Shown here one piece after another: positions 1-9,105 of a stretch of 38,832 nucleotides of DNA. A program made the position numbers and the translations under genes. The stretch comes from Bauldia sp. GTDB taxonomy: Bacteria > Pseudomonadota > Alphaproteobacteria > Rhizobiales > Kaistiaceae. The notes under the pieces were generated by a model. It saw nothing but the letters and a program-made list of their open reading frames with translations. It was not told the DNA's origin and made no database searches. The DNA is taken from assembly GCA_022841545.1 (NCBI GenBank), contig JALHRF010000026.1, forward strand, positions 1 to 38,832. Direction: 5' to 3'. Position 1 is the stretch's first letter; the number at the start of each line of letters is the position of its first letter.

Positions 1-347
1 CGGATGATCGGCTGCACCGCCTCGGGCGGGATGTTGGTCAGCCGGAACAGGCCGGCATAGACCAGCTCGATCGCGAACAGCACCTCGTCGCCGGTGGTGG
101 CCTTGACGTCGAGCTTCAACTCGACCTCGACCTCGTTGTTGTTCACCGGCCCGGGTTGGACGTTGATGGTGATGTTGATGTTCGGGTTGCCGGTGCGGCC
201 GCGCAGCGACTGGGGCGCGCCCGGGTTCTCGAAGGACAGGTCCTTCACGTATTGGGCGAGAACCCCGAGGTTCTGAGGCTGCGCCTGCGGCTGGGCCGCC
301 GCTCCGCCGCCGTTGCCCTGTCCATTGGTGGGGGTGTCTTCAGCCAT
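1..347 (-). CDS. secB: SecB protein-export chaperone (3' end outside window)
   Basis: Cytoplasmic tetrameric chaperone that keeps secretory preproteins unfolded and hands them to SecA. The first 115 residues are visible: an N-terminal Ala/Gln/Gly-rich tail, then a segment containing YVKDLSFENPG and, further on, LVYAGLFRLTNIP. These match the SecB substrate-binding core (compare YGGVFRI in other SecB proteins). The ATG at 347 follows a purine-rich GGAAACC. The gene runs off the left edge, so the C-terminal helices are not seen. It is divergent from a Tim44-like gene, a pairing common in Rhizobiales. Identification is firm; only the end is missing. Confidence 0.93.
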   Translation of the reverse strand, partial: MAEDTPTNGQGNGGGAAAQPQAQPQNLGVLAQYVKDLSFENPGAPQSLRGRTGNPNINITINVQPGPVNNNEVEVELKLDVKATTGDEVLFAIELVYAGLFRLTNIPPEAVQPII

Positions 348-556
348 GGTTTCCTGCTGCCTTGATGGCCGGTTTCCTAGGGTTCCGGCATTCGCGCACG
401 GGGCTATCACGCGGGCTAAGGAGTGACAAGCGAAGATGGCCGGCTTGACGGACTCGCTTCCGCCCTTAACCTCCACTACATAGAGATCGGAAAATCGTTC
501 TCCTTGCGACTTTTCATGATAGTCCCGCGTGGGCGGGACAGGGCATCCAGAGAGTC
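348..556. promoter_or_regulatory. secB / Tim44-like divergent intergenic region with a hairpin
   Basis: This 209-base gap must hold the promoters of both divergent genes. The only clear structure is a perfect 7-bp stem, GTCCCGC/GCGGGAC, with a 4-base loop at 522-539, ending 17 bases before the ATG of the plus-strand gene. It lies in that gene's 5' leader. No confident -35/-10 pair was identified. Confidence 0.35.
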
Positions 557-1279
557 ATGGACGGCTTCGTCGACATCTATACGATCATTTTCCTCGTGCT
601 TGCGGTTGTGATCTTCCTCAGGCTCAGGAGCGTACTGGGACGCCGGACAGGAAGCGAGCGCCCGCCGTTCGACCCGTTCGCGCGCCGCGAGGCGCCGAAG
701 CCCGCCGCGGGCGACAACAAGGTGATCAGCCTGCCGCCGCGCCGTCCGGACGGCGCCGAGCCGGCCGCGGCCGGCATCGCGACTGCGACAGAGGAGCGCA
801 TCAAAACGCTGGCCCCCGAGGGCACATCGCTCAACGCAGGACTCCGCGCCATCGCCGGCGCCGACAAGAGCTTCGACCCCGACGCTTTCCTTGCCGGCGC
901 CAAGGCGGCCTATGAGATGATCGTCACCGCCTTCGCCGAGGGCGACCGCAAGTCCTTGAAGAATCTCCTCTCCCGCGAGGTCTATGACGGCTTCGTCTCG
1001 GCGATCGCCCAGCGCGAGGGCCGCGGCGAGACCATCGAGTTCCGCTTCGTCGGCATCGACAAGGCCGAGATTACGGACGCCTCGCTCAAGAACGGCACCG
1101 AGCAGGTGACGGTGCGCTTCCACTCGAAGCTGATCTCGGCGACCCATGACAAGACCGGCGCGGTCATTGACGGCGACCCGGTGCATGTCGGCGACGTGAC
1201 CGACATCTGGACCTTCGCCCGCGACGTCAATTCCCGCGATCCGAACTGGAAGCTGGTCGCGACCGAGTCGGTCGACTAG
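557..1279 (+). CDS. Tim44-like domain protein, membrane-anchored
   Basis: A 240-residue protein with one N-terminal membrane segment (about residues 5-22, IYTIIFLVLAVVIFLRL), a charged Pro/Ala-rich linker (about 25-90), and a C-terminal Tim44-like domain of the NTF2-like fold (about 95-235). The domain carries the usual pattern FLAGAKAAYEMIVTAFAEGD followed by LLSREVYDGF. In mitochondria the homologous domain belongs to the import motor. Bacterial members sit at the inner membrane, and their exact role is unsettled. The position opposite secB and upstream of mltA is typical of Rhizobiales. The ATG at 557 is preceded by an AGAGAG ribosome site. Confidence 0.88.
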   Translation: MDGFVDIYTIIFLVLAVVIFLRLRSVLGRRTGSERPPFDPFARREAPKPAAGDNKVISLPPRRPDGAEPAAAGIATATEERIKTLAPEGTSLNAGLRAIAGADKSFDPDAFLAGAKAAYEMIVTAFAEGDRKSLKNLLSREVYDGFVSAIAQREGRGETIEFRFVGIDKAEITDASLKNGTEQVTVRFHSKLISATHDKTGAVIDGDPVHVGDVTDIWTFARDVNSRDPNWKLVATESVD

Positions 1280-1301
1280 GCCCGCGCCGCCCGATCCGGC
1301 C

Positions 1302-2399
1302 ATGGAGGGCGGCTCCCGACCGGGTTTCGATCTGATCCCGGTAGCCTTCGCCGACATCCCCGGCTGGCGGGACGACGACCATGCCGCCGCTCTCGCCGCC
1401 TTTCGCCGCGGCGCCGCCGTGCTCGCCGACCATCCGCCGAAGCGCCGCCAGGTCGGTCTCGACCCGGATGCGCTCGCCGCCGCGGTCCGCCGCGCGGCGG
1501 CGCTGCCGGCCGATACGCCCCGCGACGCCGCCCGGGCCTTCTTCGAGGCGAATTTCGTCGTGCGCGAGGTCCGGCCGCATGATGGGCCGGCCTTCTACAC
1601 CGGCTATTACGAGCCCATCGTCGCGGGCTCGCGGCAGCCCTCGGCGACATTCCGTACGCCGCTCTACGCCCAGCCGTCCGATCTGGTCGAAATCGATCCC
1701 GACAGGCCGCCGCCCGGCATCGAGCCCGGTTTCCGTTTCGCCCGGATGACCGCCGCGGGGCCGGTCCCCTATTTCGACCGCGGCGAGATCGAACGGGACG
1801 GTGCGCTGCGCGGCCAGGGGCTCGAGATCGCGTGGCTCGCCGATCCGGTCGACGCCTTCTATATCCACATCCAGGGTTCGGCCCGCCTCCGCCTGATCGA
1901 AGGCGGCGAGATGCGGGTCACCTTTGCCGCCAAGACCGGCCACCCCTACACGGCCATCGGCCGCGAGCTGATCGCCATGGGCGCGCTGCCGAAGGGCGGC
2001 GCCACCATGCGCACCGTCCGGGCATGGCTCGCCGATCACCCGGCCGATGCCCCGGACCTGATGGCCCGGAACCGCTCCTTCATCTTCTTCCGCGAGGCCC
2101 CGGTCGAGGATCCCGCGCTCGGGCCCGTCGCCGCCGCCAAGGTGCCGCTTTCGGAGGGCCGGAGCCTTGCCGTCGACCGGCTGGTCCACAGCTTCGGCGC
2201 GCCGGTCTTCGTCGAGGCGGCGCTCCCCGACGGTACGCCCTGGCGTCGGCTGATGGTGGCGCAGGATACCGGCTCGGCCATCGTCGGCCCCGCCCGCGGC
2301 GATATCTTCACCGGCTCCGGCGATGCCGCGGGCGAGATCGCCGGCGCGCTCCAGAGCCGCGGCCGGTTCATCCTCCTCTGGCCGCGCGAGGCCGCATGA
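1302..2399 (+). CDS. mltA: Murein transglycosylase A (MltA family)
   Basis: Lytic transglycosylase that cleaves the MurNAc-GlcNAc bond and leaves 1,6-anhydroMurNAc. The 365 residues contain the MltA barrel domain (FYTGYYEPIVAGSR near residue 100; FYIHIQGSARLRLIEGG near 190) and the C-terminal 3D domain. The latter has MVAQDTGSAIVG around residue 320, whose Asp is the family's catalytic residue. No clear lipobox or signal peptide follows the chosen ATG, unlike the lipoprotein of enterobacteria. An export signal may therefore be atypical or the start may be misplaced. The stop overlaps the next gene's start (ATGA at 2396-2399), so the two are translationally coupled. Confidence 0.92.
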   Translation: MEGGSRPGFDLIPVAFADIPGWRDDDHAAALAAFRRGAAVLADHPPKRRQVGLDPDALAAAVRRAAALPADTPRDAARAFFEANFVVREVRPHDGPAFYTGYYEPIVAGSRQPSATFRTPLYAQPSDLVEIDPDRPPPGIEPGFRFARMTAAGPVPYFDRGEIERDGALRGQGLEIAWLADPVDAFYIHIQGSARLRLIEGGEMRVTFAAKTGHPYTAIGRELIAMGALPKGGATMRTVRAWLADHPADAPDLMARNRSFIFFREAPVEDPALGPVAAAKVPLSEGRSLAVDRLVHSFGAPVFVEAALPDGTPWRRLMVAQDTGSAIVGPARGDIFTGSGDAAGEIAGALQSRGRFILLWPREAA

Positions 2400-2968
2400 G
2401 GCGGAGCCGGCGGCCGGTGATCACCGAGGAGGACCGGCAGCTCTGGGATCAGGTCCGCCGCACCGCCACCCCGCTTCGCCCAGAGCCGCCGCCGGAGCCC
2501 GCGCCGGCGGTCCCGGCCGAGCCTCCCGCCAGGGCTGCGGCGGCGCAAAAGCCCCCAGCCGCCGCCCCGAAGCCTGTCGCGAAGCCGAAGCCTGTCGCTC
2601 CGCCGCCGCCCGGCGGCTTCGACCGGAAGACCATGGCGCGCCTCTCGCGAGGTGCGGTCGCCATCGATGCCCGCATCGACCTCCACGGCATGACCCAGGA
2701 CGCCGCGCACCGGCGCCTCCTCGGCTTTCTCGAGGCGGCGAGGGGGGAGGGGGCGAAGATCGTGCTGGTGATTACCGGCAAGGGCGCGCCGGATGCGGTC
2801 GACGGAGGGCGCGGCGTTCTCCGCCGGGCCGTTCCCGAGTGGTTCCGCTCGCCGCCGTTCCGCCTGCTCGTCTCGGGCTACGAGAACGCCGGACGCCGGC
2901 ATGGCGGCGACGGCGCCCTCTATGTCCGCCTGAGGCGGAAACGCGTCTCAGGCGGCAGTGCCGAATAA
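2396..2968 (+). CDS. Smr/MutS2 C-terminal domain protein
   Basis: A 190-residue protein. The first ~90 residues are basic and very rich in Pro and Ala, probably disordered. The second half is an Smr domain with the signature IDLHGM near residue 97, the glycine motif VITGKG near 127, and a C-terminal LYVRLRR strand. Smr domains act as nucleases or nucleic-acid-binding modules, and stand-alone bacterial forms have been linked to RNA cleavage in ribosome rescue. The substrate here is not known. The start ATG overlaps the mltA stop. The mltA-Smr pairing is common in alphaproteobacteria. Confidence 0.88.
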   Translation: MRRSRRPVITEEDRQLWDQVRRTATPLRPEPPPEPAPAVPAEPPARAAAAQKPPAAAPKPVAKPKPVAPPPPGGFDRKTMARLSRGAVAIDARIDLHGMTQDAAHRRLLGFLEAARGEGAKIVLVITGKGAPDAVDGGRGVLRRAVPEWFRSPPFRLLVSGYENAGRRHGGDGALYVRLRRKRVSGGSAE

Positions 2969-2991
2969 CCCGCCGGCGCTGCACGGGTGCG

Positions 2992-4464
2992 CTATTCGGT
3001 CGGCGAAGCGACGATCTTGACCGGAGTCGAGGCGAGGACCGAATAGCCGTCGTCGAGCATCAGCCGGATGTCGTAGTCGCCCGGCTCCAACTCGGCGCCG
3101 AGCGACTCGGCGTTGATGTCCATCTCCCCGGTCGATCGCGCGCCGGTGTAGAGGAAACCGACATAGCCGTAGAGATCGGCCATGCCGGCGGGGTAGACGC
3201 CGATCCAGTCGAGCCGGTTGGCCGGTGCGTTCGTCCATGTGACGTGAATCGGCGTCCCCGCGGCCACGGTTTCCGGCGCGTCGATGGCGGGAGAAGCGTC
3301 CCGGCCGATGATCCAGAAGGGCACTTCGGCTTCCACGACGCCGGCGCGGTCGATCACGGCGGCGCGATAGCTGCCCGGTTCGAGCGTTGCCGTGCCGAAC
3401 GTCCCGGCGCGGTGGTCGCTGCCGTCAATGATCGGCAGCGACATCACGGCCTGCGGTTTGCCGCCCGCCCCCGGCAGGATCGCGATCTGCCTAGTCTCGT
3501 CGGAGCCGGGTGCGATGTAGCGGGCGACGATCCGCTCGCCCTGCACGACCACTTGGCGATCGACAGCCACGAGTGTGGGCGCCGGGGCTGGCGTGAGGCT
3601 GAAGCGCGAGATGACCGCCCGATGGTCGGATGGCCAGGGATCGACGCCGACATCGACATCGGGGCCGCCTGTCTCGCCGACGAGGCTGCTTGCGATCGCC
3701 GTCGCCGGTCCGCCCGACCAGATCATGTCGATCCGGTCGAGCGTCTCGATCGGCCGGATACGAGGCGGCGGCGTCCCCGCCGTCCAGGTCTTGCCTGGAA
3801 CGGCAACGGAATCTGGGTGCATGGCGCGGTAAGAATCGGCGAATCCGGCGTTGGCGAGCGCCCGCGTCACCGGCCAATCGACTGCATACTCGACCTGCCC
3901 CGCGGCGACTGCGGCTTCGGTCCAGTCCTGGTGGGAGGGCGTGTTGAAGTCGCCGAGGAGGAAGGTCGGAACTCCTTTCGCGGCCACCGCGCCGAGCGCC
4001 GTTGCATAGGGCTCGACCTCCGGCAGGCGGGTCTCGCGTTCGAGCGACAGCACCTCGTCGACGCTCGATCCGTCGCGCACGGCTTCCGGGCCGTAGGGGC
4101 TCGAGGTGAGATGCAGGCCGGCCACCACGGCGACGTGCAACGGGTCGAGCGCGATATACCCGAAACGGAGACCATCCTGCTCGCTCGGGAAGATCGGGAA
4201 CCGGGACATCAGGTGAAGGCTGTCATCCACAAAAGCATAGCCAGCCGCTTCGGCGAGACGGCGGAGATTCCCCTCCGGTTCCTGGACGGCGACGACGTCC
4301 GGATTGACGGTGCGGATCGTGTTTGCGACGGCATTGAAGTCGACCTGGACCCCGCCGTACCAGATGTTGAAGGCCATGACGCTGAACTCGCGCGGTTCGG
4401 CGGCATGGGCGGCCGAGGCGAGCCCCGCCATTGTGAGGGCAGCGGCGAGAATGAGGGCGCGCAT
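2992..4464 (-). CDS. Secreted endonuclease/exonuclease/phosphatase-fold hydrolase
   Basis: A 490-residue protein with a signal peptide ending at AHA (about residue 22). An EEP-fold domain follows (about 25-300): MAFNIWYGG, VVAVQE with the metal-binding Glu, LLGDFNTP, and SDHRAVISR with the catalytic Asp-His. The remaining ~190 residues form one or two beta-rich domains, including a segment with DWIGVYPAG. The start at 4464 has GGAG six bases upstream. An in-frame extension further upstream would run into the divergent porin gene and is unlikely. The target (nucleic acid, sugar phosphate or lipid head group) cannot be read from sequence. Confidence 0.82.
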   Translation of the reverse strand: MRALILAAALTMAGLASAAHAAEPREFSVMAFNIWYGGVQVDFNAVANTIRTVNPDVVAVQEPEGNLRRLAEAAGYAFVDDSLHLMSRFPIFPSEQDGLRFGYIALDPLHVAVVAGLHLTSSPYGPEAVRDGSSVDEVLSLERETRLPEVEPYATALGAVAAKGVPTFLLGDFNTPSHQDWTEAAVAAGQVEYAVDWPVTRALANAGFADSYRAMHPDSVAVPGKTWTAGTPPPRIRPIETLDRIDMIWSGGPATAIASSLVGETGGPDVDVGVDPWPSDHRAVISRFSLTPAPAPTLVAVDRQVVVQGERIVARYIAPGSDETRQIAILPGAGGKPQAVMSLPIIDGSDHRAGTFGTATLEPGSYRAAVIDRAGVVEAEVPFWIIGRDASPAIDAPETVAAGTPIHVTWTNAPANRLDWIGVYPAGMADLYGYVGFLYTGARSTGEMDINAESLGAELEPGDYDIRLMLDDGYSVLASTPVKIVASPTE

Positions 4465-4573
4465 TGCGGGCTCCACTGACATCATGGGTTCACGGTGCGA
4501 TGGATAGACTGGTCGTGTAACTGGTCGATGACCGTATGGAGCGGTCGTCGGCCCGGTTGAACCGGGGGCGGTC

Positions 4574-5476
4574 ATGACAAGATTCGGGGCGCTGGGGATC
4601 ATCCTCGGCGGAGTAGGATACCTGTGCGCCGGCCCCGTCATGGCGGAGGAGGCCGCCGCGGCAGCACCCGATTTCGGCGCGACATTCGAACTTACCGCGG
4701 CCTCGGACTATTTCAGCAGCGGGCTGACGCAGTCGGACAATCAGGCCGTCCTGCAGCCGACACTCGAACTCTACTACGGCCCGCTCTACGGAAGTATCTG
4801 GGCCAGCAACGTCGACTACGGGAAGGGGGAGACCGCCGACGCCGAACTGGAATTCATCGCCGGCGTCGCGCCGACGTTTGGTTCATGGACCCTCGACCTC
4901 AGCGTCACGTCCTACCAGTATCCGGGCGACGCCGAGAGCAGCTACACCTATGTTTTCGGATCGGCCACCCGCGACTTCGGCAACGGCCTCAGTCTCGGCG
5001 CTGGCTACGCCTACTACTGGTATGATTTCGGCACCGACTACAATGAACTCTATGCCTCGGTCGACTACGCGTTCGATAGCGGGCTGTCGCTCAGCGGCGA
5101 GGCCACCTACGACATCGATTATGACAGGGCGGGGAACGATTATCTCGGTGTTGAGGGCGGCGTGGTCGTCCCGCTGCCGCACGGCTTCGAAGCCTCGGCG
5201 AATGCCGGCTACGAATACTACCTCACCGACCTGAGCTCGCCTTCGTATCTCTGGTACGATGCCGGTGTTACCTATGCATTGACCGAATGGGCGAGCCTCG
5301 ACGTCCGCTACTACGGCAACAGCCTCAGCAAGCGGGATTGCCCAGTCTACACCTCCACGAATTGCGATCCGCGCGTCGTGGCGTCGCTCACGGTGTCGCA
5401 GAGCCTGTCGTCGCTGAGGCCGCCAGCGGAGCCCGAGCAGCCGATCCAGCCGGAGCGGCCGCTCGGCGGGCGTTGA
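4574..5476 (+). CDS. TorF-family putative outer-membrane porin
   Basis: A 300-residue beta-barrel protein. It has a signal peptide ending at VMA (about residue 24), then FELTAASDYFSSGLTQSDN, the opening pattern of the TorF (TIGR02001) porin family. Aromatic-flanked strands then alternate throughout, such as YAYYWYDFG and YEYYLTD. Unusually for the family, the C-terminus ends in a Pro/Glu-rich tail (about 20 residues) after the last strand instead of an aromatic residue. The gene is divergent from the secreted hydrolase and could share a regulatory region with it. Solute specificity is unknown. Confidence 0.82.
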   Translation: MTRFGALGIILGGVGYLCAGPVMAEEAAAAAPDFGATFELTAASDYFSSGLTQSDNQAVLQPTLELYYGPLYGSIWASNVDYGKGETADAELEFIAGVAPTFGSWTLDLSVTSYQYPGDAESSYTYVFGSATRDFGNGLSLGAGYAYYWYDFGTDYNELYASVDYAFDSGLSLSGEATYDIDYDRAGNDYLGVEGGVVVPLPHGFEASANAGYEYYLTDLSSPSYLWYDAGVTYALTEWASLDVRYYGNSLSKRDCPVYTSTNCDPRVVASLTVSQSLSSLRPPAEPEQPIQPERPLGGR

Positions 5477-5489
5477 TCCCGCTGCCGGA

Positions 5490-6479
5490 TCAGCCGAGCA
5501 GCGCGCGGAGGTCGGCCTCCTTGTCGTTGACGAACCAGCCGTAGAAGTTCTCCTGCGGGAAAAGCGGCGGCTTGCCCTCGGCGGCGCGCTGGTCGTTCTC
5601 GGCCTTGAGTTCCCGCGCGCGGGTCGCGGCGTCGCCGAGATTGTAGAGCGTGGCCGTGATGCCCGGGTTCTGCGAGATGTCGAAGCCGGCGATGCGCTTG
5701 TACATGTCGATCGACACGCGGATATTCGCCGCAACGTAGTCGAGCGACGTGTCGGGGCTCATGATCTGCTCGTAGACCTCGGACGGGTCGTCGATCGAGA
5801 GAAGCGGCAGGCCCCCCTTGGCGTTGGTCACGTCGGTCACCATCAGCGCCGCGATCGGCGAGAGCTGGCCGAAGCCGAAGGTCTGGCCGCCGAAGGCCGG
5901 CTTGAAGAAGACCCGGTGCAGCCGGTCCTTGATGTAGAGCCGCCCGTCGACCATCTTGCCCATGAACTGGCGGTTCCAGACCGTCTGCCGGCAGTCCCAC
6001 TTCTCGTAGTTGTTCTCCATCTGCTCGCACTTGGCGAACTGCGGCTTGGCGAAGAGTTGAGCCGCGGTCTGGCCCTTGTAGGAGAACTCGAGGGTGGTGT
6101 TGTCGGCGTATTGCAGCGCCTTGACGTAATAGTCCTGCAGCGTGTCGAAGGTGTCGATGTTGTAGGTGTGCTCGCCGACGATCGCGCCGATGACATGCAC
6201 GGGGTCGATGCCGTAGCGGGCGGAGACCGCCTTGATCCGCGCGACGAGCTTGGGGTTGTTGGCGAAGACCGCATAGACCCGCTTGTACTTGTCGTTGAAG
6301 CCGCCGGAATTACGGATCGCGGTCAGGAACTTCGAGCCGGCATAGACCTTCGGCTGTTTGTCCGACCGGTTGCCCGGCGGGACGACGATGACTTCGGCGC
6401 TCGCCGGCGGCGCGGCGAGCGACAGCGCGAACGCGGCGGCAACCGCGAACAATACGACGATGCGCCTCGGTGACAGCAT
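5490..6479 (-). CDS. DUF1402 family exported protein
   Basis: A 329-residue protein with a signal peptide (residues 1-28, ending PASA). It then has a long conserved region recognisable as DUF1402, a family essentially confined to Rhizobiales. Segments such as YGIDPVHVIGAIVGEHTYN and FGQLSPIAALMV recall the helix containing the catalytic Glu of lytic transglycosylases (GAIVGEHTYN). A muralytic or wall-binding function is therefore possible, but that is inference. It is convergent with the porin gene, with only 13 bases between the stops. Confidence 0.82.
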   Translation of the reverse strand: MLSPRRIVVLFAVAAAFALSLAAPPASAEVIVVPPGNRSDKQPKVYAGSKFLTAIRNSGGFNDKYKRVYAVFANNPKLVARIKAVSARYGIDPVHVIGAIVGEHTYNIDTFDTLQDYYVKALQYADNTTLEFSYKGQTAAQLFAKPQFAKCEQMENNYEKWDCRQTVWNRQFMGKMVDGRLYIKDRLHRVFFKPAFGGQTFGFGQLSPIAALMVTDVTNAKGGLPLLSIDDPSEVYEQIMSPDTSLDYVAANIRVSIDMYKRIAGFDISQNPGITATLYNLGDAATRARELKAENDQRAAEGKPPLFPQENFYGWFVNDKEADLRALLG

Positions 6480-6634
6480 GGGGGCCTCGCTTCCGGCGTT
6501 TCGAGTGAAAAGGCTGATTACTACCGGCGCGGGCCCCGCGCCAGTCTGGACGGGATCATATCAGGCGAAATCGGGCGATCAAAAGGCTGCACCGGCTCCT
6601 CGCATCGATGTGATTCGCAGCCAGGCCGGCCCTT

Positions 6635-7132
6635 CTATGCAGCTTCGGGCGCCGCCCGCGCCTCGGCGAGCGCCGCGACAAGGGCGGATGCGAAGGATTC
6701 CCGCTCCCACGGTCCGAGGAATCCGGCAATGTCGAGACGCTTGCCATGCGAGGCGATGGTCACCCGCGTCACCCCCGCCTCGGGATGGCGCTCGACTTCG
6801 ATCCGCGCCCAGTAAGGGTTGAAGTCGGCCGCTTTGGTCTCGCCGCGGGCCGTCGTCTGCTTCACCGTCATCCGGTCCCGAAACACCTCGACCTCCTCGC
6901 TCGCCCGGGCCTGCCGGTAGTTCGCGCGGAAGGCGAACTGGACCAGCAGGATGTCGAGCCCGAAGAAGCCGACCACCGGCCAGGCGCCCATCGACCAGAA
7001 GGCGAGGCCGGCGGTGAAGGAACAGGAGACGAGCGCCAGCATCACCAGCACGAAGCCGCGCGGGCTCAGCGAGCGATGCGGCCGGAGCACGGCAGAGAAG
7101 ATCGGGGACTCGTCGCGATTGCCGGAGGTCAT
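6635..7132 (-). CDS. DUF2244 family membrane protein
   Basis: A 165-residue protein with two closely spaced membrane segments (about residues 28-70: FVLVMLALVSCSFTAGLAF and PVVGFFGLDILLVQFAF) and a C-terminal soluble domain carrying NPYWARIEVE. This is the typical layout of DUF2244, which in alphaproteobacteria is often near cytochrome oxidase genes or nth. The start ATG at 7132 gives the family's usual length. It is divergent from the small membrane gene upstream of nth. Molecular function is unknown. Confidence 0.82.
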   Translation of the reverse strand: MTSGNRDESPIFSAVLRPHRSLSPRGFVLVMLALVSCSFTAGLAFWSMGAWPVVGFFGLDILLVQFAFRANYRQARASEEVEVFRDRMTVKQTTARGETKAADFNPYWARIEVERHPEAGVTRVTIASHGKRLDIAGFLGPWERESFASALVAALAEARAAPEAA

Positions 7133-7181
7133 CGGCGGCGAGTATAAAGGAGAATGCGGCAATTTCGAAAGCGGGGCAGCG

Positions 7182-7526
7182 ATGATGGCTGAGGAGCCGG
7201 CGGCGCCCGACCGTATCGGCGAGACCTTCCGCAACGGCAGCATCACCGGCGTCGGCCTTCTCGCCGGCTTCTCGCTCACCTTCCTCACCGCCTGGTCGGC
7301 GAGCCCGATCCCGTGGCGGCCGGCCGACGTGATCGCCCTCGTCCCGCTGATCCTTGGCGTCGGGTGCCAGCTCTGGTCGCTGGCGCTGCTGCTCGATCCC
7401 GACAGCCTCATCCTCAGGCGCTACCGGCGCGCCGTCCGCATCTTCCTGGCCGGGCTGATCTTTGTCGGGATCGGCGTCGCCGCGGCGCTCGCCATCGACA
7501 TCGCGCCGCTTTCGGAGGGGCTGTGA
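7182..7526 (+). CDS. Small three-helix membrane protein upstream of nth
   Basis: A 114-residue hydrophobic protein with three predicted membrane segments (about residues 24-42, 49-70 and 87-107). It has no motif I recognise. Two ATG codons in a row (7182, 7185) are possible starts. Its last codons overlap the GTG start of nth (GTGA at 7523-7526), so the two are translated as one unit. Proteins of this size and position occur next to nth in related genomes, but no role has been assigned. Confidence 0.75.
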   Translation: MMAEEPAAPDRIGETFRNGSITGVGLLAGFSLTFLTAWSASPIPWRPADVIALVPLILGVGCQLWSLALLLDPDSLILRRYRRAVRIFLAGLIFVGIGVAAALAIDIAPLSEGL

Positions 7527-8218
7527 CGGCGGTGCGGTCGCCGGCAAAGGCGGCAGCGCGGACGAAGGCCGGAAAAGTGCGCCGCCTGACGAAGCCCGAA
7601 GTCGCGGAGGTCTTCGCCCGCTTCCGGAAGGCCATGCCGGAGCCGAAGGGCGAGCTTCAGTACATCAACCCGTTCACCCTCCTCGTCGCCGTCGTTCTCT
7701 CGGCACAGGCGACCGATGCCGGAGTCAACAAGGCGACGCCGGCCCTTTTCGCGCTTGCGCCGACCCCGGAAAAGATGGTCGACCTCGGCGTCGACAAGGT
7801 GGAGCACCTGATCCGCACCATAGGCTTGTTCCGCACCAAGGCGCGAAACGTCGTCGCCCTGTCGCGAAAACTGGTGGAGGAGTTCGGCGGCGCGGTGCCG
7901 CGCACGCGCGAGGCGCTGGAGACGCTGCCCGGCGTCGGCCGCAAGACCGCGAACGTCGTCCTCAACATGGCCTTCGGCGAGCCGACCATGGCGGTCGACA
8001 CCCACATCTTCCGCGTCTCGAACCGCACCGGGCTGGCGCCGGGCCGCGACCCGCTCGCCGTCGAGCTCGGTCTCGAGAAGGTGGTGCCCGACGAGTACAA
8101 GCTCCACGCCCACCACTGGCTCATCCTGCATGGCCGCTACGTCTGCAAGGCGCGGAAACCCGAGTGCCCGCGCTGCATCGTCAACGACCTCTGCCTCTAC
8201 CCGGACAAGACGATCTGA
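7523..8218 (+). CDS. nth: Endonuclease III (DNA glycosylase/AP lyase)
   Basis: Base-excision repair enzyme that removes oxidised pyrimidines and nicks the abasic site. The 231 residues show the helix-hairpin-helix LPGVGRKTANVVL with the catalytic Lys, the motif VDTHIFRVSNR with the catalytic Asp, and a C-terminal [4Fe-4S] loop with the exact spacing C-X6-C-X2-C-X5-C. The first ~20 residues are a basic extension. The GTG start is chosen because GGAGGGG lies just upstream and because it overlaps the preceding stop. Confidence 0.96.
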   Translation: MTAVRSPAKAAARTKAGKVRRLTKPEVAEVFARFRKAMPEPKGELQYINPFTLLVAVVLSAQATDAGVNKATPALFALAPTPEKMVDLGVDKVEHLIRTIGLFRTKARNVVALSRKLVEEFGGAVPRTREALETLPGVGRKTANVVLNMAFGEPTMAVDTHIFRVSNRTGLAPGRDPLAVELGLEKVVPDEYKLHAHHWLILHGRYVCKARKPECPRCIVNDLCLYPDKTI

Positions 8219-8328
8219 GTGGCCTGGCGCCAATGTCCGCCATGGCCCCGGCAACCGGACAGTGCCCCATCATGCCATGATGCCGCCGGCAGAGTCGCGG
8301 CCGCGGCCTGTCCGCCAGCCGGGCTTTG

Positions 8329-9102
<774 letters not shown>

Positions 9103-9105
9103 GGG

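Noticed and set aside
1227..2189. Long open frame on the minus strand opposite mltA
   Set aside because: Composition is the mirror of high-GC codon bias, with no recognisable domain. The plus-strand MltA reading has clear family motifs.
2323..4479. 718-codon open frame on the plus strand
   Set aside because: It runs across the Smr gene and antisense to the EEP hydrolase, is rich in Arg, and shows no domain. It is a shadow frame.
4465..4641. N-terminal extension of the EEP hydrolase
   Set aside because: It would overlap the divergent porin gene and precede an obvious signal peptide. The ATG at 4464 has a well-spaced GGAG.
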